Below, one piece after another: positions 17,625-30,056 of a stretch of 64,000 nucleotides of DNA. The position numbers and the translations under genes were made by a program. The notes under the pieces are model-generated. The model searched no databases, had not been told where the DNA came from, and was given only the letters and a program-made list of their open reading frames with translations. Position 1 is the first letter of the stretch, and each line of letters starts with the position of its first letter. Source of the stretch: Stenotrophomonas sp. 24(2023) (lineage in GTDB: Bacteria > Pseudomonadota > Gammaproteobacteria > Xanthomonadales > Xanthomonadaceae); assembly GCF_030913365.1 (NCBI RefSeq), contig NZ_CP133160.1, forward strand, positions 1,736,001 through 1,800,000, read 5' to 3'.

Positions 17625-18071
17625 TCAGCGGATGACCAGCACCGGCAGGGTGCTGCGTGCCAGCACTTCGGCGGTCTGGCTGCCCAGCAGCACGCGGGTC
17701 ACGCCCCGGCGGCCATGCGAGGTCATCACGATCAGGTCGCTGTTGCGCTCGGCAGCGGTATCGATGATGCCGTCGGCGGCATAGCGGTCCAGCACATGGA
17801 TCGGGTTGGCGGTAATGCCCTGCTCCTGCGCCTTGGCCAACGCCGGCTGCAGGATCTTCTGCGCCCCTTCCTCGCGGTCGGCCTTGTACTCGGGGCTGTT
17901 GATGTAGCCCACGCTCCAGCCCATGGCGTCGTACATGCCGACGGCCCACGGCTCGGACACGGTCACGATATCGACCTCGGCGTTGAGGTCCTTGGCCAGC
18001 TCCAGGCCCTTGGCCAGGCCCTTGTCGGCCAGCTCCGAACCGTCGGTGGCAATCAGGATGCGCTTGTACAT
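17625..18071 (-). CDS. Universal stress protein (UspA family)
   Basis: 148 residues, one Usp domain. Begins MYKRILIATDGSELADKGL, and the C-terminal nucleotide-binding segment reads MTSHGRRGVTRVLLGSQTAE, followed by RSTLPVLVIR. The GRRG and LGS phosphate-loop residues suggest an ATP-binding Usp. Such proteins support survival under stress, often low oxygen. A near-consensus Anr/FNR box lies about 73 bases before the start (18138-18151), suggesting oxygen control. A terminator follows the gene. Confidence 0.93.
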   Translation of the reverse strand: MYKRILIATDGSELADKGLAKGLELAKDLNAEVDIVTVSEPWAVGMYDAMGWSVGYINSPEYKADREEGAQKILQPALAKAQEQGITANPIHVLDRYAADGIIDTAAERNSDLIVMTSHGRRGVTRVLLGSQTAEVLARSTLPVLVIR

Positions 18072-18137
18072 GGTGGCTCCGTGTCGAACTGCCGAATGGG
18101 AACGCCACCATTACACACCCGGTGTGCAGGTGGCGCT

Positions 18138-18151
18138 GTGATCAGGATCAA
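18138..18151 (-). promoter_or_regulatory. Anr/FNR-like box upstream of the universal stress gene
   Basis: On the minus strand TTGATCCTGATCAC, which matches TTGAT-N4-ATCAA at nine of ten positions. Its centre is about 73 bases before the Usp start, compatible with a class II activator site if the 5' leader is about 30 nt. Transcription start not known. Confidence 0.55.
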
Positions 18152-18292
18152 TGCGCCGCCGAACGCCACATCCGGCACAGGGTGCGGCCCCGCCCGTGGC
18201 CGGCCCCGCTGACTGTCCGGGCCCGGTTGCCCCCACCGCGCACCCCGTGCATGCTGCATGCACACGCCCGCAGGGGCCCCAAGGAGAAGACG

Positions 18293-18454
18293 ATGCAGGA
18301 ACGCACCCCCTCCCTCCAGCGGCGCAGCGAACAGGTGCTGCTACTGGCCGGCATGCTGGCATTCACGCTGGTCGTGGCCGGCTACACCGCCGGGAAGGCC
18401 CTGGCAGAAATGGACAACGCACGGTGTGAGGCCGCCACCGGCTGCACCCGTTGA
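18293..18454 (+). CDS. Small single-pass membrane protein
   Basis: 53 residues: polar N-terminus MQERTPSLQRRSEQ, one membrane helix VLLLAGMLAFTLVVAGYTAG, and a short tail with two cysteines (ARCEAATGCTR). An excellent ribosome site AAGGAGA stands 6 bases before the ATG, which is the main reason to call a gene this short. I recognise no family. It is divergent from the universal stress gene and convergent with uvrD. Confidence 0.6.
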   Translation: MQERTPSLQRRSEQVLLLAGMLAFTLVVAGYTAGKALAEMDNARCEAATGCTR

Positions 18455-18515
18455 TCCTGCGGGGTGCGGGCCAGTGGCCGGCACCCTCGCCACGCCCCCG
18501 CGCAGGAACGGCGGC

Positions 18516-18542
18516 ACCGCGCTGCAGATGACGCAGCGCGGT
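18516..18542 (-). terminator. Hairpin just after uvrD
   Basis: ACCGCGCTGC and GCAGCGCGGT form a perfect 10-bp stem with a 7-base loop two bases after the uvrD stop. No T-tract, so it may be a stabilising hairpin rather than an intrinsic terminator. Confidence 0.45.
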
Positions 18543-18544
18543 AC

Positions 18545-20737
18545 TCAGATCACCGTCAGGTTGGCGTACGCCATCACCAGCCACTTGCTGCCGGCATCGG
18601 CGAATTCGACCTGCACGCGGGCGTGGGCGCCGTTGCCTTCGTAGTCGGTGACCATGCCTTCGCCGAACTTGGGATGGGTGACCAGCGCGCCCAGCTTGAT
18701 CGGCGGCGCCTCGATGGCGGCATGGCCCATCACGCGGCTGGTGCCCAGCGAGGCCGGACGCGAGACCTGCACCTTCGGCCGCACTTCGTGCAGCAGTTCG
18801 CGCGGAATCTCACGCAGGAAACGTGACGGCAGGCTGTAGTTGTCCTGGCCGTGGATACGGCGCGATTCGGCATAGCTGAGCACCAGCTTCTGCCGTGCCC
18901 GGGTGATGCCCACGTAGGCCAGCCGGCGTTCCTCTTCCAGCCGCCCGCTTTCCTCCAGCGAACGGCCGCTAGGGAACAGGCCCTCTTCCAGCCCGGCCAG
19001 GAACACCAGCGGGAACTCCAGCCCCTTGGCCGAATGCAGGGTCATCAGCTGCACGCCCTCCTCGCCGGCCTGGGCCTGGCCTTCGCCAGCTTCCAGCGCG
19101 GCATAGGCCAGGAACGCAACCAGCTCGTCCATGTCCTGACCCACTTCCTCGATGTCATCGGCACGGCGCACGAAGCGCGAGGCCACCGACACCAGTTCGT
19201 CGAGGTTGTCGGTGCGCGATTCCGAATCCAGCGCGTTGCGGCTTTCCTTGCTCCAGTGCTCGCGCAGCTGCGAGCGGGCCAGCACGTGGTCCACGCGCTC
19301 GGCCAGGGTCATGTGCACGCTCTGCGCCTGCAGTTCATTCACCAGCACCAGGAAGCCGGCCAGTGCATTGCGGGCACGCGCGGCCAGGGCGTTGCCCTGG
19401 GTGACCAGCATGGTCGCTTCCCACAGCGAGATGCCCTGCGCACGTGCCTCGCGGCGCACTTCATCCAGCGTGCGCTCGCCGATGCCACGGGTGGGCGTGT
19501 TGACCGCACGCTCGAAGGCCGCGTCGTCATTGCGGTTGGACAGCAGGCGCAGGTAGGCCAGCGCATCCTTGATTTCGGCGCGTTCGAAGAAGCGCATGCC
19601 ACCGTAGACACGGTACGGCACCTGCTCGCTCAGCAGTGCTTCTTCCAGCGCGCGCGACTGCGCGTTGCTGCGGTAGAGCACCGCGATCTCGGTGTAGCTG
19701 CCACCATCACGCACCCACTGGCGGGCACGCTCGACGATGTAGCGTGCTTCATCCATCTCGTTGTAGGCCGCATACAGGTCGATCGGCTCGCCGTCGCCGC
19801 TGTCGGTCCACAGCTGCTTGCCGATGCGGTCGGGGTTGTGGGCGATCACCGCGTTGGCGGCACCGAGGATGTTGGCGGTGGAGCGGTAGTTCTGCTCCAG
19901 GCGGATGGTCTGCGCACCGGGGAAATCGCGCAGGAAGCCCTGCACGTTCTCGACCTTGGCGCCGCGCCAGCCATAGATGGCCTGGTCATCGTCGCCGACC
20001 ACGAACACATGGCCCGAATCACCGGCCAGCACGCGCACGAAGGCGTACTGGATGGCGTTGGTGTCCTGGAACTCGTCCACCAGGATTTCGCGGAAGCGGG
20101 CGCGGTAGTGCGCCAGCAGCGCCGGGTTGTCGCGCAGCAGCTCGTGCGCGCGCAGCAGCAGCTCGGCAAAATCGACCAGGCCGGCACGGTCGCAGCGCGC
20201 CTGGTATTCGATGTAGGCCTGGCGCATGGTTTCCAGCCACGCATCATGCTGCTCGGGCTGGATGTGCTGCGGGCGGCGGCCTTCATCCTTCTGCGCGTTG
20301 ATCCACCAGGCGATCTGCTTGGGCGGGTACTTGCCGTCGTCCAGCTCAAGGGCCTGCACCACGCGCTTGACCAGCCGCAGCTGGTCGTCCGAATCCATCA
20401 CCTGGAAGCCTTCGGGCAGCTTCGCGTCCTGCCAGTGCAGGCGCAGTAGGCGGTTGGCCAGGCCATGGAAGGTGCCGATCCACATGCCGCGGCTGCCGTG
20501 CGGCAGCTGTGCGTCGATGCGGTGGCGCATTTCGCCGGCGGCCTTGTTGGTGAAGGTCACCGCGAAGATGCCGTGGGTGGGCACGCCATCGACTTCATGC
20601 AGCCAGGCGATGCGGTGGGTCAGTACGCGGGTCTTGCCGGAACCGGCACCGGCCAGCACCAGGTGGTGGCCGGGGGGAGCGGAAACGGCTTCGCGCTGGG
20701 CCGGGTTCAGGCCATCGAGCAGGTGGGAGACATCCAT
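18545..20737 (-). CDS. uvrD: DNA helicase II, UvrD/Rep superfamily 1
   Basis: 730 residues, close to E. coli UvrD. Motif I (Walker A) VLAGAGSGKTRVL, motif Ia TFTNKAAGEMRHR, motif II VDEFQDTNAIQY, motif III GDDDQAIYGWRGA, motif IV LEQNYRSTANIL, motif V LMTLHSAKGLEFPLVFLAG and motif VI RLAYVGITRARQKL are all intact. A C-terminal basic/tudor-like segment (LGALVTHPKFGEGMVTDYEG) matches UvrD more than Rep. The enzyme unwinds 3'-5' in mismatch and nucleotide-excision repair. It starts 10 bases beyond the stop of the FAD/NAD(P)-binding gene, on the same strand. Confidence 0.94.
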   Translation of the reverse strand: MDVSHLLDGLNPAQREAVSAPPGHHLVLAGAGSGKTRVLTHRIAWLHEVDGVPTHGIFAVTFTNKAAGEMRHRIDAQLPHGSRGMWIGTFHGLANRLLRLHWQDAKLPEGFQVMDSDDQLRLVKRVVQALELDDGKYPPKQIAWWINAQKDEGRRPQHIQPEQHDAWLETMRQAYIEYQARCDRAGLVDFAELLLRAHELLRDNPALLAHYRARFREILVDEFQDTNAIQYAFVRVLAGDSGHVFVVGDDDQAIYGWRGAKVENVQGFLRDFPGAQTIRLEQNYRSTANILGAANAVIAHNPDRIGKQLWTDSGDGEPIDLYAAYNEMDEARYIVERARQWVRDGGSYTEIAVLYRSNAQSRALEEALLSEQVPYRVYGGMRFFERAEIKDALAYLRLLSNRNDDAAFERAVNTPTRGIGERTLDEVRREARAQGISLWEATMLVTQGNALAARARNALAGFLVLVNELQAQSVHMTLAERVDHVLARSQLREHWSKESRNALDSESRTDNLDELVSVASRFVRRADDIEEVGQDMDELVAFLAYAALEAGEGQAQAGEEGVQLMTLHSAKGLEFPLVFLAGLEEGLFPSGRSLEESGRLEEERRLAYVGITRARQKLVLSYAESRRIHGQDNYSLPSRFLREIPRELLHEVRPKVQVSRPASLGTSRVMGHAAIEAPPIKLGALVTHPKFGEGMVTDYEGNGAHARVQVEFADAGSKWLVMAYANLTVI

Positions 20738-20746
20738 GCCCCCATT

Positions 20747-22144
20747 TTACGGCATCGCCGTCGCGGCTCCTGCGACCACCTGCGTGGCCAGCGCCTGCGC
20801 CTGCTGGCGCAGTTCAGGCACGGCCAGGCTTTCCCACAGGGTGCCGATACGCAGGCTGCCCAGCACGCCCAGCCGCGGCTGCGCTCGGCCGTCGGCATCC
20901 AGCAAGCGGTCGCCATCGGCCACGCTGTCCAGGCCCAGCCCATGCGGCCCAGGGCGGGCCAGGCCATCGGCCAGCAGCTGCCGCAGCAGTGGATTGCGCA
21001 GTGCCCGTGCCTGGGTCTGCACACCGGTGGCGTTGACCACGGCGGCCACGGACCACTGCTGTTCGCCGCTGGCGGTCCACCCGGACAGCTGCAGCGCATC
21101 CCCCTGCACCGCCAGGTGCTGCAGACGGGCGCGCTGCACGCGCAGCTGGCCCTGAGCCTGCAGGGCCTGCAACTGCGCATGCACTGATTCGGCGACGCGG
21201 TGGCGATGGATGTCCCAGTAGCGCACGACATGGCGCAGGAAGCGCTGCTGGTCGGCCACGCTGAGACTGCGCCACAGCGCCTGCCCCAGTGGGCGAACGC
21301 GGTCCATCACGCCCTGCCAGGGCTGGCCGGCGGCAACGGCCCGGCGCGCATGGTCGCGCAGCGCCCGCACGCGCTGGCGCAGCGTCATCGCCAGCAGCGG
21401 CTGCGGATCGAACGGCGGCAGCTCACCATGGGCATGCGGCAGCGGCAGCAGGCCATGGCGCGAAAACACCTGCAGCGGGCCCCGGTGGCCGGCAGCGATC
21501 AGCGCCAGCACCGCATCGGCCATGCTCAAGCCCGAGCCGATGATGGCCAGCGGCTGGTCACCGGCCAGTGACCCTACGGCATCGTAGTGCCAGGCCTCCA
21601 CCACCGCGCCGGCTGGCAGGGCCTCGGCTCCGGCGACCGGCAGCGGGCGCATGCTGTTGCCACAGGCCAGCACCACCTGCGCGGCATGCAGCAGGGGGCC
21701 ACCGTCGAGCTGCAACCGGTAGCCGCCATCCTCCGGGTGCAGGCCCACGGCAGCGTACGGCACCACCTGCAACTGCGCGGGGCTGGCCTGCACAGCGTCC
21801 TGCAGGCGCTGCTGCAGGTAGCGTGCGTAATGCAGGCGCGACACGAAGCGCTCGCCCAGCTGTTCACGCGTGTCCTGCGGGTAGGCGGCGGCCTGCTGCA
21901 GATAATCGACAAAATCGCCCGGCACATCCACGAAGGCGCTCATCTTCGCGGCCGGCACGTTGAGCAGGTGCTGCGGCCATGCTGTCGCATAGGCGATGCC
22001 CTGGCCCAGCGACGGTGCAGGTTCGACGAGGGCGACCGCCAGCGGCGAGCGGGCCTGGCGCAGCACCTGGAGCGCCACCAGCACGCCGGCGGCACCACCC
22101 CCGATGATCGCCAGGTCCAGGGGAAGGAAGGACGGATCACTCAT
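20747..22144 (-). CDS. FAD/NAD(P)-binding oxidoreductase of the YdhS type
   Basis: 465 residues. N-terminal Rossmann fold LDLAIIGGGAAGVLVALQVL binds FAD. A second nucleotide loop, PLAIIGSGLSMADAVLALIA, is at about residues 205-225, and VVNATGVQTQARALRNPLL is near residue 390. The family signature GQGIAYATAWPQHLLNVPAAK (about residues 45-65) marks the FAD-NAD(P)-binding (PF13454-like) group, to which E. coli YdhS belongs. Its substrate is unknown. Start set at MSDPSFLPLDL (22144). It is upstream of uvrD in the same direction, 9 bases between, so probably co-transcribed. Confidence 0.85.
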   Translation of the reverse strand: MSDPSFLPLDLAIIGGGAAGVLVALQVLRQARSPLAVALVEPAPSLGQGIAYATAWPQHLLNVPAAKMSAFVDVPGDFVDYLQQAAAYPQDTREQLGERFVSRLHYARYLQQRLQDAVQASPAQLQVVPYAAVGLHPEDGGYRLQLDGGPLLHAAQVVLACGNSMRPLPVAGAEALPAGAVVEAWHYDAVGSLAGDQPLAIIGSGLSMADAVLALIAAGHRGPLQVFSRHGLLPLPHAHGELPPFDPQPLLAMTLRQRVRALRDHARRAVAAGQPWQGVMDRVRPLGQALWRSLSVADQQRFLRHVVRYWDIHRHRVAESVHAQLQALQAQGQLRVQRARLQHLAVQGDALQLSGWTASGEQQWSVAAVVNATGVQTQARALRNPLLRQLLADGLARPGPHGLGLDSVADGDRLLDADGRAQPRLGVLGSLRIGTLWESLAVPELRQQAQALATQVVAGAATAMP

Positions 22145-22208
22145 GCAGTGATTGTAGGCCAACGGCCCGGGGGATCGGCGGGCGGCCAGGCGCATCGCCA
22201 CGCCGCCG

Positions 22209-23627
22209 TCACATCAGCGCATCGGCCAGGCGGGCGATGCCTTCGCGGCTGCGGCGCCATGCCGGGCGGCGGCGCCACTGCGCCAGCTGCAACGGCCGCG
22301 ACTGCACCAGGTAGCCGTCTTCGATTTCACGCAGCTGCTGCACCAGCCGCGGGTCGTAGCAGATCAGGCCGATCTCGGCGTTGAGCGCGAACGAGCGGAT
22401 GTCCATGTTGATCGAACCGAGCACGGCGATGTCATCGTCCACGCTCATGTGCTTGGCGTGCAGGAACTGTGGTTCGTACAGCGCGATGCGTACGCCACAG
22501 CGCAGCAGTTCATCGTAATAGGCTTCCTGCGCCCACGAGGTCAGCCGCTGGTTGTTGCTGGCCGACAGGATCAGCTGCACGTCCACACCGGACAACGCGG
22601 CGATGCGCAGTGCGCTGAGGGTGGCTTCATCGGGCACGAAGTACGGCGTCACCAGCACCAGCCGGTGGCGTGCCAGGTGGATCAGCGCGTTCACCGCATC
22701 GCGCGCGTTGCTGTACGGGTAGGCCGGGCCGCTGGGCAGCAGCTGGGTCGGCACGTCATCGGCGCAGACCGGCACGTTGGCGATCACATCCAGGCGCTGG
22801 CCGGTTTCCATGTACCAGTCGCTGGCGAACACGGCTTCCAGGTGCGCCACGGCCGGGCCGCGCACGCGCGCGACCAGTTCGCGGTTGGGATGACCGGGCA
22901 CGAACTCGGGCCGGGCCAGGTTCTGCGAGCCTACATAGCCCACTTCGTTGTCGATCACGGCGATCTTGCGGTGGTTGCGCAGGTCCATGCGCCCGCTGCG
23001 GCGCCAGCGCAGGCCACCGGGCAGCATCGCGCGCACCTCGATGTCGCGTGCTTCCAGCCGCTGCCGGTAGGCACGCAGGCCACGCTTGGCACCCACCGCA
23101 TCCAGCAGCACGCGGCACTGCACGCCACGGGCGGCGGCGCGCTGCAGGGCATCGACGATGGCCTCGCCCACCGCATCGTCGAACATCAGGTAGTACAGCA
23201 GGTGGACACGGTCCTCGGCCTGGTCGATATCGGCGATCAACGTGCGCAGCGAGTCGTCGTAGTCGGTCAGCAGTTCCACGGCGTTGCCATGGACGGGCAT
23301 GAAATCGCCCTGGCGCTGCACCAGCGGCACGATCTCGGCGCTGGCCGTATCGCCCGGTGGCCGCCAGCGCAGGGCGCGCTGCAGCGCCTGTTCTTCGCGG
23401 ATGACCTGCGAGGCCTCGGCCTGCCGGCGGATACGCTCGCGCGACAGCCAGGGATGGCCGAACAGCAGGTACAGCGGCAACCCCAGCAACGGCACGAAAC
23501 CGACCAGCAGCAGCCAGCTGCGTGCGGCCCCCGGCGTGGTGCGGGTAGGAATCCAGCACAGCGCGACCAACCGGATCAACCAGTCGATCAACAGCAGGTA
23601 GGAACCCAGCAGCCACTCGAACAGCAT
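22209..23627 (-). CDS. cls: Cardiolipin synthase (phospholipase D family)
   Basis: 472 residues. Two N-terminal membrane helices (LLGSYLLLIDWLIRLVALCW and SWLLLVGFVPLLGLPLYLLF) are followed by two phospholipase-D domains. The first HKD motif is LRNHRKIAVIDN with GSQN; the second is LHAKHMSVDDD with GSINMD. It makes cardiolipin from two phosphatidylglycerols (ClsA-type) at the inner membrane. The start MLFEWLLGSYL at 23627 is preferred because the upstream frame is Pro/Gly-rich and runs over the rpmG terminator. Which Cls paralogue it is cannot be decided here. Confidence 0.9.
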   Translation of the reverse strand: MLFEWLLGSYLLLIDWLIRLVALCWIPTRTTPGAARSWLLLVGFVPLLGLPLYLLFGHPWLSRERIRRQAEASQVIREEQALQRALRWRPPGDTASAEIVPLVQRQGDFMPVHGNAVELLTDYDDSLRTLIADIDQAEDRVHLLYYLMFDDAVGEAIVDALQRAAARGVQCRVLLDAVGAKRGLRAYRQRLEARDIEVRAMLPGGLRWRRSGRMDLRNHRKIAVIDNEVGYVGSQNLARPEFVPGHPNRELVARVRGPAVAHLEAVFASDWYMETGQRLDVIANVPVCADDVPTQLLPSGPAYPYSNARDAVNALIHLARHRLVLVTPYFVPDEATLSALRIAALSGVDVQLILSASNNQRLTSWAQEAYYDELLRCGVRIALYEPQFLHAKHMSVDDDIAVLGSINMDIRSFALNAEIGLICYDPRLVQQLREIEDGYLVQSRPLQLAQWRRRPAWRRSREGIARLADALM

Positions 23628-23730
23628 CGCGTCGCCCGTCGGGAGGGGAGCGGCCATTCTGCCCAGCCGGGCAGGCACAGGAAAGTGAGGGCCCCGCCCC
23701 TGCCCCCTCCAGGGTGGAACCGCGCCCATG

Positions 23731-23758
23731 AAAAAACCCGCCACAGGGGCGGGTTTCT
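23731..23758 (-). terminator. Intrinsic terminator after rpmG
   Basis: Stem AACCCGCC / GGCGGGTT with a short loop. On the minus strand it is followed by TTTTTT, giving a strong terminator for the rpmB-rpmG transcript, 27 bases after the rpmG stop. Confidence 0.88.
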
Positions 23759-23784
23759 TCGCGGGGACCAGCAATCCGTGCGGA

Positions 23785-23949
23785 TTACTTGATCTTGCCT
23801 TCCTTGTACAGGACGTGCTTGCGCACGACCGGATCGTACTTCAGGAATTCCATCTTCCCCGGGGTGTTCTTCTTGTTCTTGTCCGTGGTGTAGAAGTGGC
23901 CGGTACCGGCCGAGGAAATCATACGGACCTTATCGCGCTTGCCTGCCAT
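23785..23949 (-). CDS. rpmG: 50S ribosomal protein L33
   Basis: 54 residues reading [20 protein letters not shown] at the N-terminus and [20 protein letters not shown] at the C-terminus: a complete L33 of the zinc-free type (no CxxC pairs). It is a component of the large ribosomal subunit near the E site. It lies 13 bases after rpmB on the same strand, the usual rpmB-rpmG order, and ends before a strong terminator. Confidence 0.97.
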   Translation of the reverse strand: MAGKRDKVRMISSAGTGHFYTTDKNKKNTPGKMEFLKYDPVVRKHVLYKEGKIK

Positions 23950-23962
23950 GATGCTTTACTCC

Positions 23963-24199
23963 TCAGACCTTTTCGCCGCGCGCACGCAGCTCAGCCAGAA
24001 CGGAATCGATGCCGTTCTTGTCGATGGTGCGCAGTGCATGCGCGGAAACACGAAGCTTGACCCAGCGGTTCTCGCTGGCGACCCAGAAACGGCGCTCGTG
24101 CAGGTTGGGCAGGAAACGACGACGGGTCTTGTTGTTGGCGTGCGAGACGTTGTTACCCGTCTGCACTCGCTTGCCGGAAACCTGGCATACGCGGGACAT
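23963..24199 (-). CDS. rpmB: 50S ribosomal protein L28
   Basis: 78 residues. [20 protein letters not shown] and [17 protein letters not shown] are typical of L28. First gene of the rpmB-rpmG operon. A promoter about 170-195 bases upstream (24367-24395) implies a leader of roughly 160 nt, longer than needed for translation. Confidence 0.97.
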   Translation of the reverse strand: MSRVCQVSGKRVQTGNNVSHANNKTRRRFLPNLHERRFWVASENRWVKLRVSAHALRTIDKNGIDSVLAELRARGEKV

Positions 24200-24366
24200 T
24201 GCGCACCTCGATGGTAGTAGTTGTCAGCCCGTAGCCCGGGCGACGGCGGCCTCGATGGTTGCCCACCACACGTCAAGAGAATCAAAGGGTTACGCTGGCG
24301 TTGGGCGGCCGGGGACGTGTTCCCGGGGGCGCCGCCCGGCACGAAACCGGACACAGCGAGCCGCGC

Positions 24367-24395
24367 ATTATGCACCCGATCAAGCACTTGCGCAA
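24367..24395 (-). promoter_or_regulatory. Sigma-70-type promoter for rpmB-rpmG
   Basis: On the minus strand TTGCGC, 17 bases, CATAAT: good -10, moderate -35 and ideal spacing. Transcription would start near 24360, leaving about 160 nt of GC-rich leader before rpmB. Confidence 0.6.
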
Positions 24396-24415
24396 GTTAC
24401 CCACAGGCAGGGCGG

Positions 24416-25324
24416 TCACGCCGCGTCTGCGGGGCCCAGGACGTCCACCACCCAGTCGATGAACACCCGCAGGCGGTGGCTCATGTGCCGGTTCGGCGGG
24501 AACATCACATGCATCGGCATCGCCGGCAGCTGCCAGTCCGGCAGCAGCGGGACCAGTTCGCCACGGGCCACGTGCGCGGCGGTCATGTAGTCAGGCAGCA
24601 CGACCACGCCCAGCCCGGCCAGGCCGGCGGCGAGATAGGCATTGCCATCATCCAGCGCGACCCAGTGCCGGCCCTGCACTTCCACCTGCTCGTCGCCGCG
24701 GCGGGCCACGAACACCCGCGCCCGGCCGCTGCGCGGGCTCAGGAAGCCCACTGCGTGATGGTCCGGGCCGTCCAGCTGGCGGGGGTGGGTTGGTGTTCCG
24801 TGCTGCTGCAGATAGGCCGGGCTGGCATGGAAGCCGATGCCGAGCGTACCCAGCGGGCGCGCGACCAGTGCAGGGTCGGCGGGGATGCCGCCGCGGATCA
24901 CGCAGTCCACGTTGTCAGCAATCACATCCACTTCGCGATCGCTGACGCCGATGTCCAGGCGGATATCCGGGTAGCGCGCATGGAAGGCCGGCAGGGCCGG
25001 CACCAGCAGCAGGCGCGCGAACGGGCTGGGCACGTCGATGCGCAGGCGGCCACGCGGCTGGGCGGCGGCCTCGGCCAGCCCACCCTCCACATCCTCCAGG
25101 TCGGCCAGCAGGCGCACCACCCGCTCGTAGCAGGCCGCCCCCTCGGCGGTGACGCTGACCCGGCGCGTGGTGCGGTGGAGCAGGCGCACGCGCAGCCGCG
25201 CTTCCAGTTGCTGCACCAGCTGGGTGACGGTGGTGCGGCTGAGCCGCAGGGTTTCTGCGGCACGGGTGAAGCTGCCGGTTTCCACCACCCGGGCAAAGGC
25301 CTGCATCGCGTCGAAGCGGTCCAT
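24416..25324 (-). CDS. LysR-family transcriptional regulator
   Basis: 302 residues. The N-terminal winged helix-turn-helix (residues 1-60) reads MDRFDAMQAFARVVETGSFT and LRLSRTTVTQLVQQLEARLR. It is followed by the LysR substrate-binding domain, with RLRIDVPSPFARLLLVPALP and DVIADNVDCVIRGG. The subgroup resembles the many Xanthomonadaceae LysR proteins controlling a divergent neighbour. Here the neighbour is a Rid-family gene, and a perfect inverted repeat sits in the shared gap, 12 bases before this start, suiting auto-repression. The effector is unknown. Confidence 0.9.
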   Translation of the reverse strand: MDRFDAMQAFARVVETGSFTRAAETLRLSRTTVTQLVQQLEARLRVRLLHRTTRRVSVTAEGAACYERVVRLLADLEDVEGGLAEAAAQPRGRLRIDVPSPFARLLLVPALPAFHARYPDIRLDIGVSDREVDVIADNVDCVIRGGIPADPALVARPLGTLGIGFHASPAYLQQHGTPTHPRQLDGPDHHAVGFLSPRSGRARVFVARRGDEQVEVQGRHWVALDDGNAYLAAGLAGLGVVVLPDYMTAAHVARGELVPLLPDWQLPAMPMHVMFPPNRHMSHRLRVFIDWVVDVLGPADAA

Positions 25325-25336
25325 GGGGGCGCACCT

Positions 25337-25361
25337 GATTGTTTGGTAATTGGAAACAATC
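25337..25361. promoter_or_regulatory. Likely LysR operator between divergent genes
   Basis: Perfect inverted repeat GATTGTTT, 9-base spacer, AAACAATC. It is AT-rich in a GC-rich genome and sits just upstream of the LysR gene. A GATAAT -10-like hexamer on the plus strand follows at 25368-25373, so a bound regulator would be positioned over the Rid gene's promoter. Confidence 0.6.
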
Positions 25362-25454
25362 TAGAAGGATAATCGCGGTTTATCCAGACAGCAGCCCGGC
25401 GGAGCATGGCGCTGCCGCTGGCGCCCCCTGCGCCGGCCCTTCTGGACCCTTCCC

Positions 25455-25844
25455 ATGTCGCACCGTGATGTCGTTTTCCCTGCCGGCCGCCAGGCGCTGT
25501 ACGAGCGCAACCGCTACTCCCCGGCCATCCGCTCCAATGGTTTCCTGTTCGTGTCCGGCCAGGTCGGCAGCCGCGAGGACGGCTCGCCCGAGCCGGTGTT
25601 CGAAACGCAGGTGCGCCGCGCCTTCGACAATCTCAATGCGGTGCTGGCCGCCGCCGGCTGCACGTTCGATGACGTGGTGGACGTGACCGTGTTTCTGGTG
25701 GACCCGGAAACGAATTTCGAGAAAGCCTGGGCGATCGTGCCCGAGTACTGGGGCCAGGCGCCGCACCCGACCCTGACCGGCATCGGCGTGACCTGGCTGT
25801 ACGGCTTCCAGTTCGAGATCAAGGTGATCGCGAAGCTGCCGTAA
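25455..25844 (+). CDS. Rid-family (YjgF/YER057c/UK114) protein
   Basis: 129 residues. Features YSPAIRSNGFLFVSGQVGSR, AFDNLNAVLAAAGCTFDDVV and VTVFLVDPETNFEKAW are the usual Rid core, a trimer-forming fold. Classical RidA has an essential Arg in its C-terminal PARxxVxVxxLP motif for deaminating enamine/imine intermediates. Here that segment reads APHPTLTGIGVTWLYG, without the Arg, so it belongs to another Rid subgroup and imine deaminase activity is doubtful. Divergent from the LysR gene, which probably controls it. Confidence 0.85.
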   Translation: MSHRDVVFPAGRQALYERNRYSPAIRSNGFLFVSGQVGSREDGSPEPVFETQVRRAFDNLNAVLAAAGCTFDDVVDVTVFLVDPETNFEKAWAIVPEYWGQAPHPTLTGIGVTWLYGFQFEIKVIAKLP

Positions 25845-25852
25845 ACCAGGGC

Positions 25853-25890
25853 GGGGCCAGATCCCGGTGCGGAAACCGGGATCTGGCCCC
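25853..25890. terminator. Long perfect hairpin between convergent genes
   Basis: Arms GGGGCCAGATCCCGGT and ACCGGGATCTGGCCCC (16 bp, no mismatch) around a 6-base loop. It lies between the Rid gene and czcA, which converge, and is usable by both strands. No T-tract. Related GGGG-Y-CAG hairpins occur at 31773 and 41855. Confidence 0.6.
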
Positions 25891-25897
25891 TGGGCGG

Positions 25898-30052
<4,155 letters not shown>

Positions 30053-30056
<4 letters not shown>

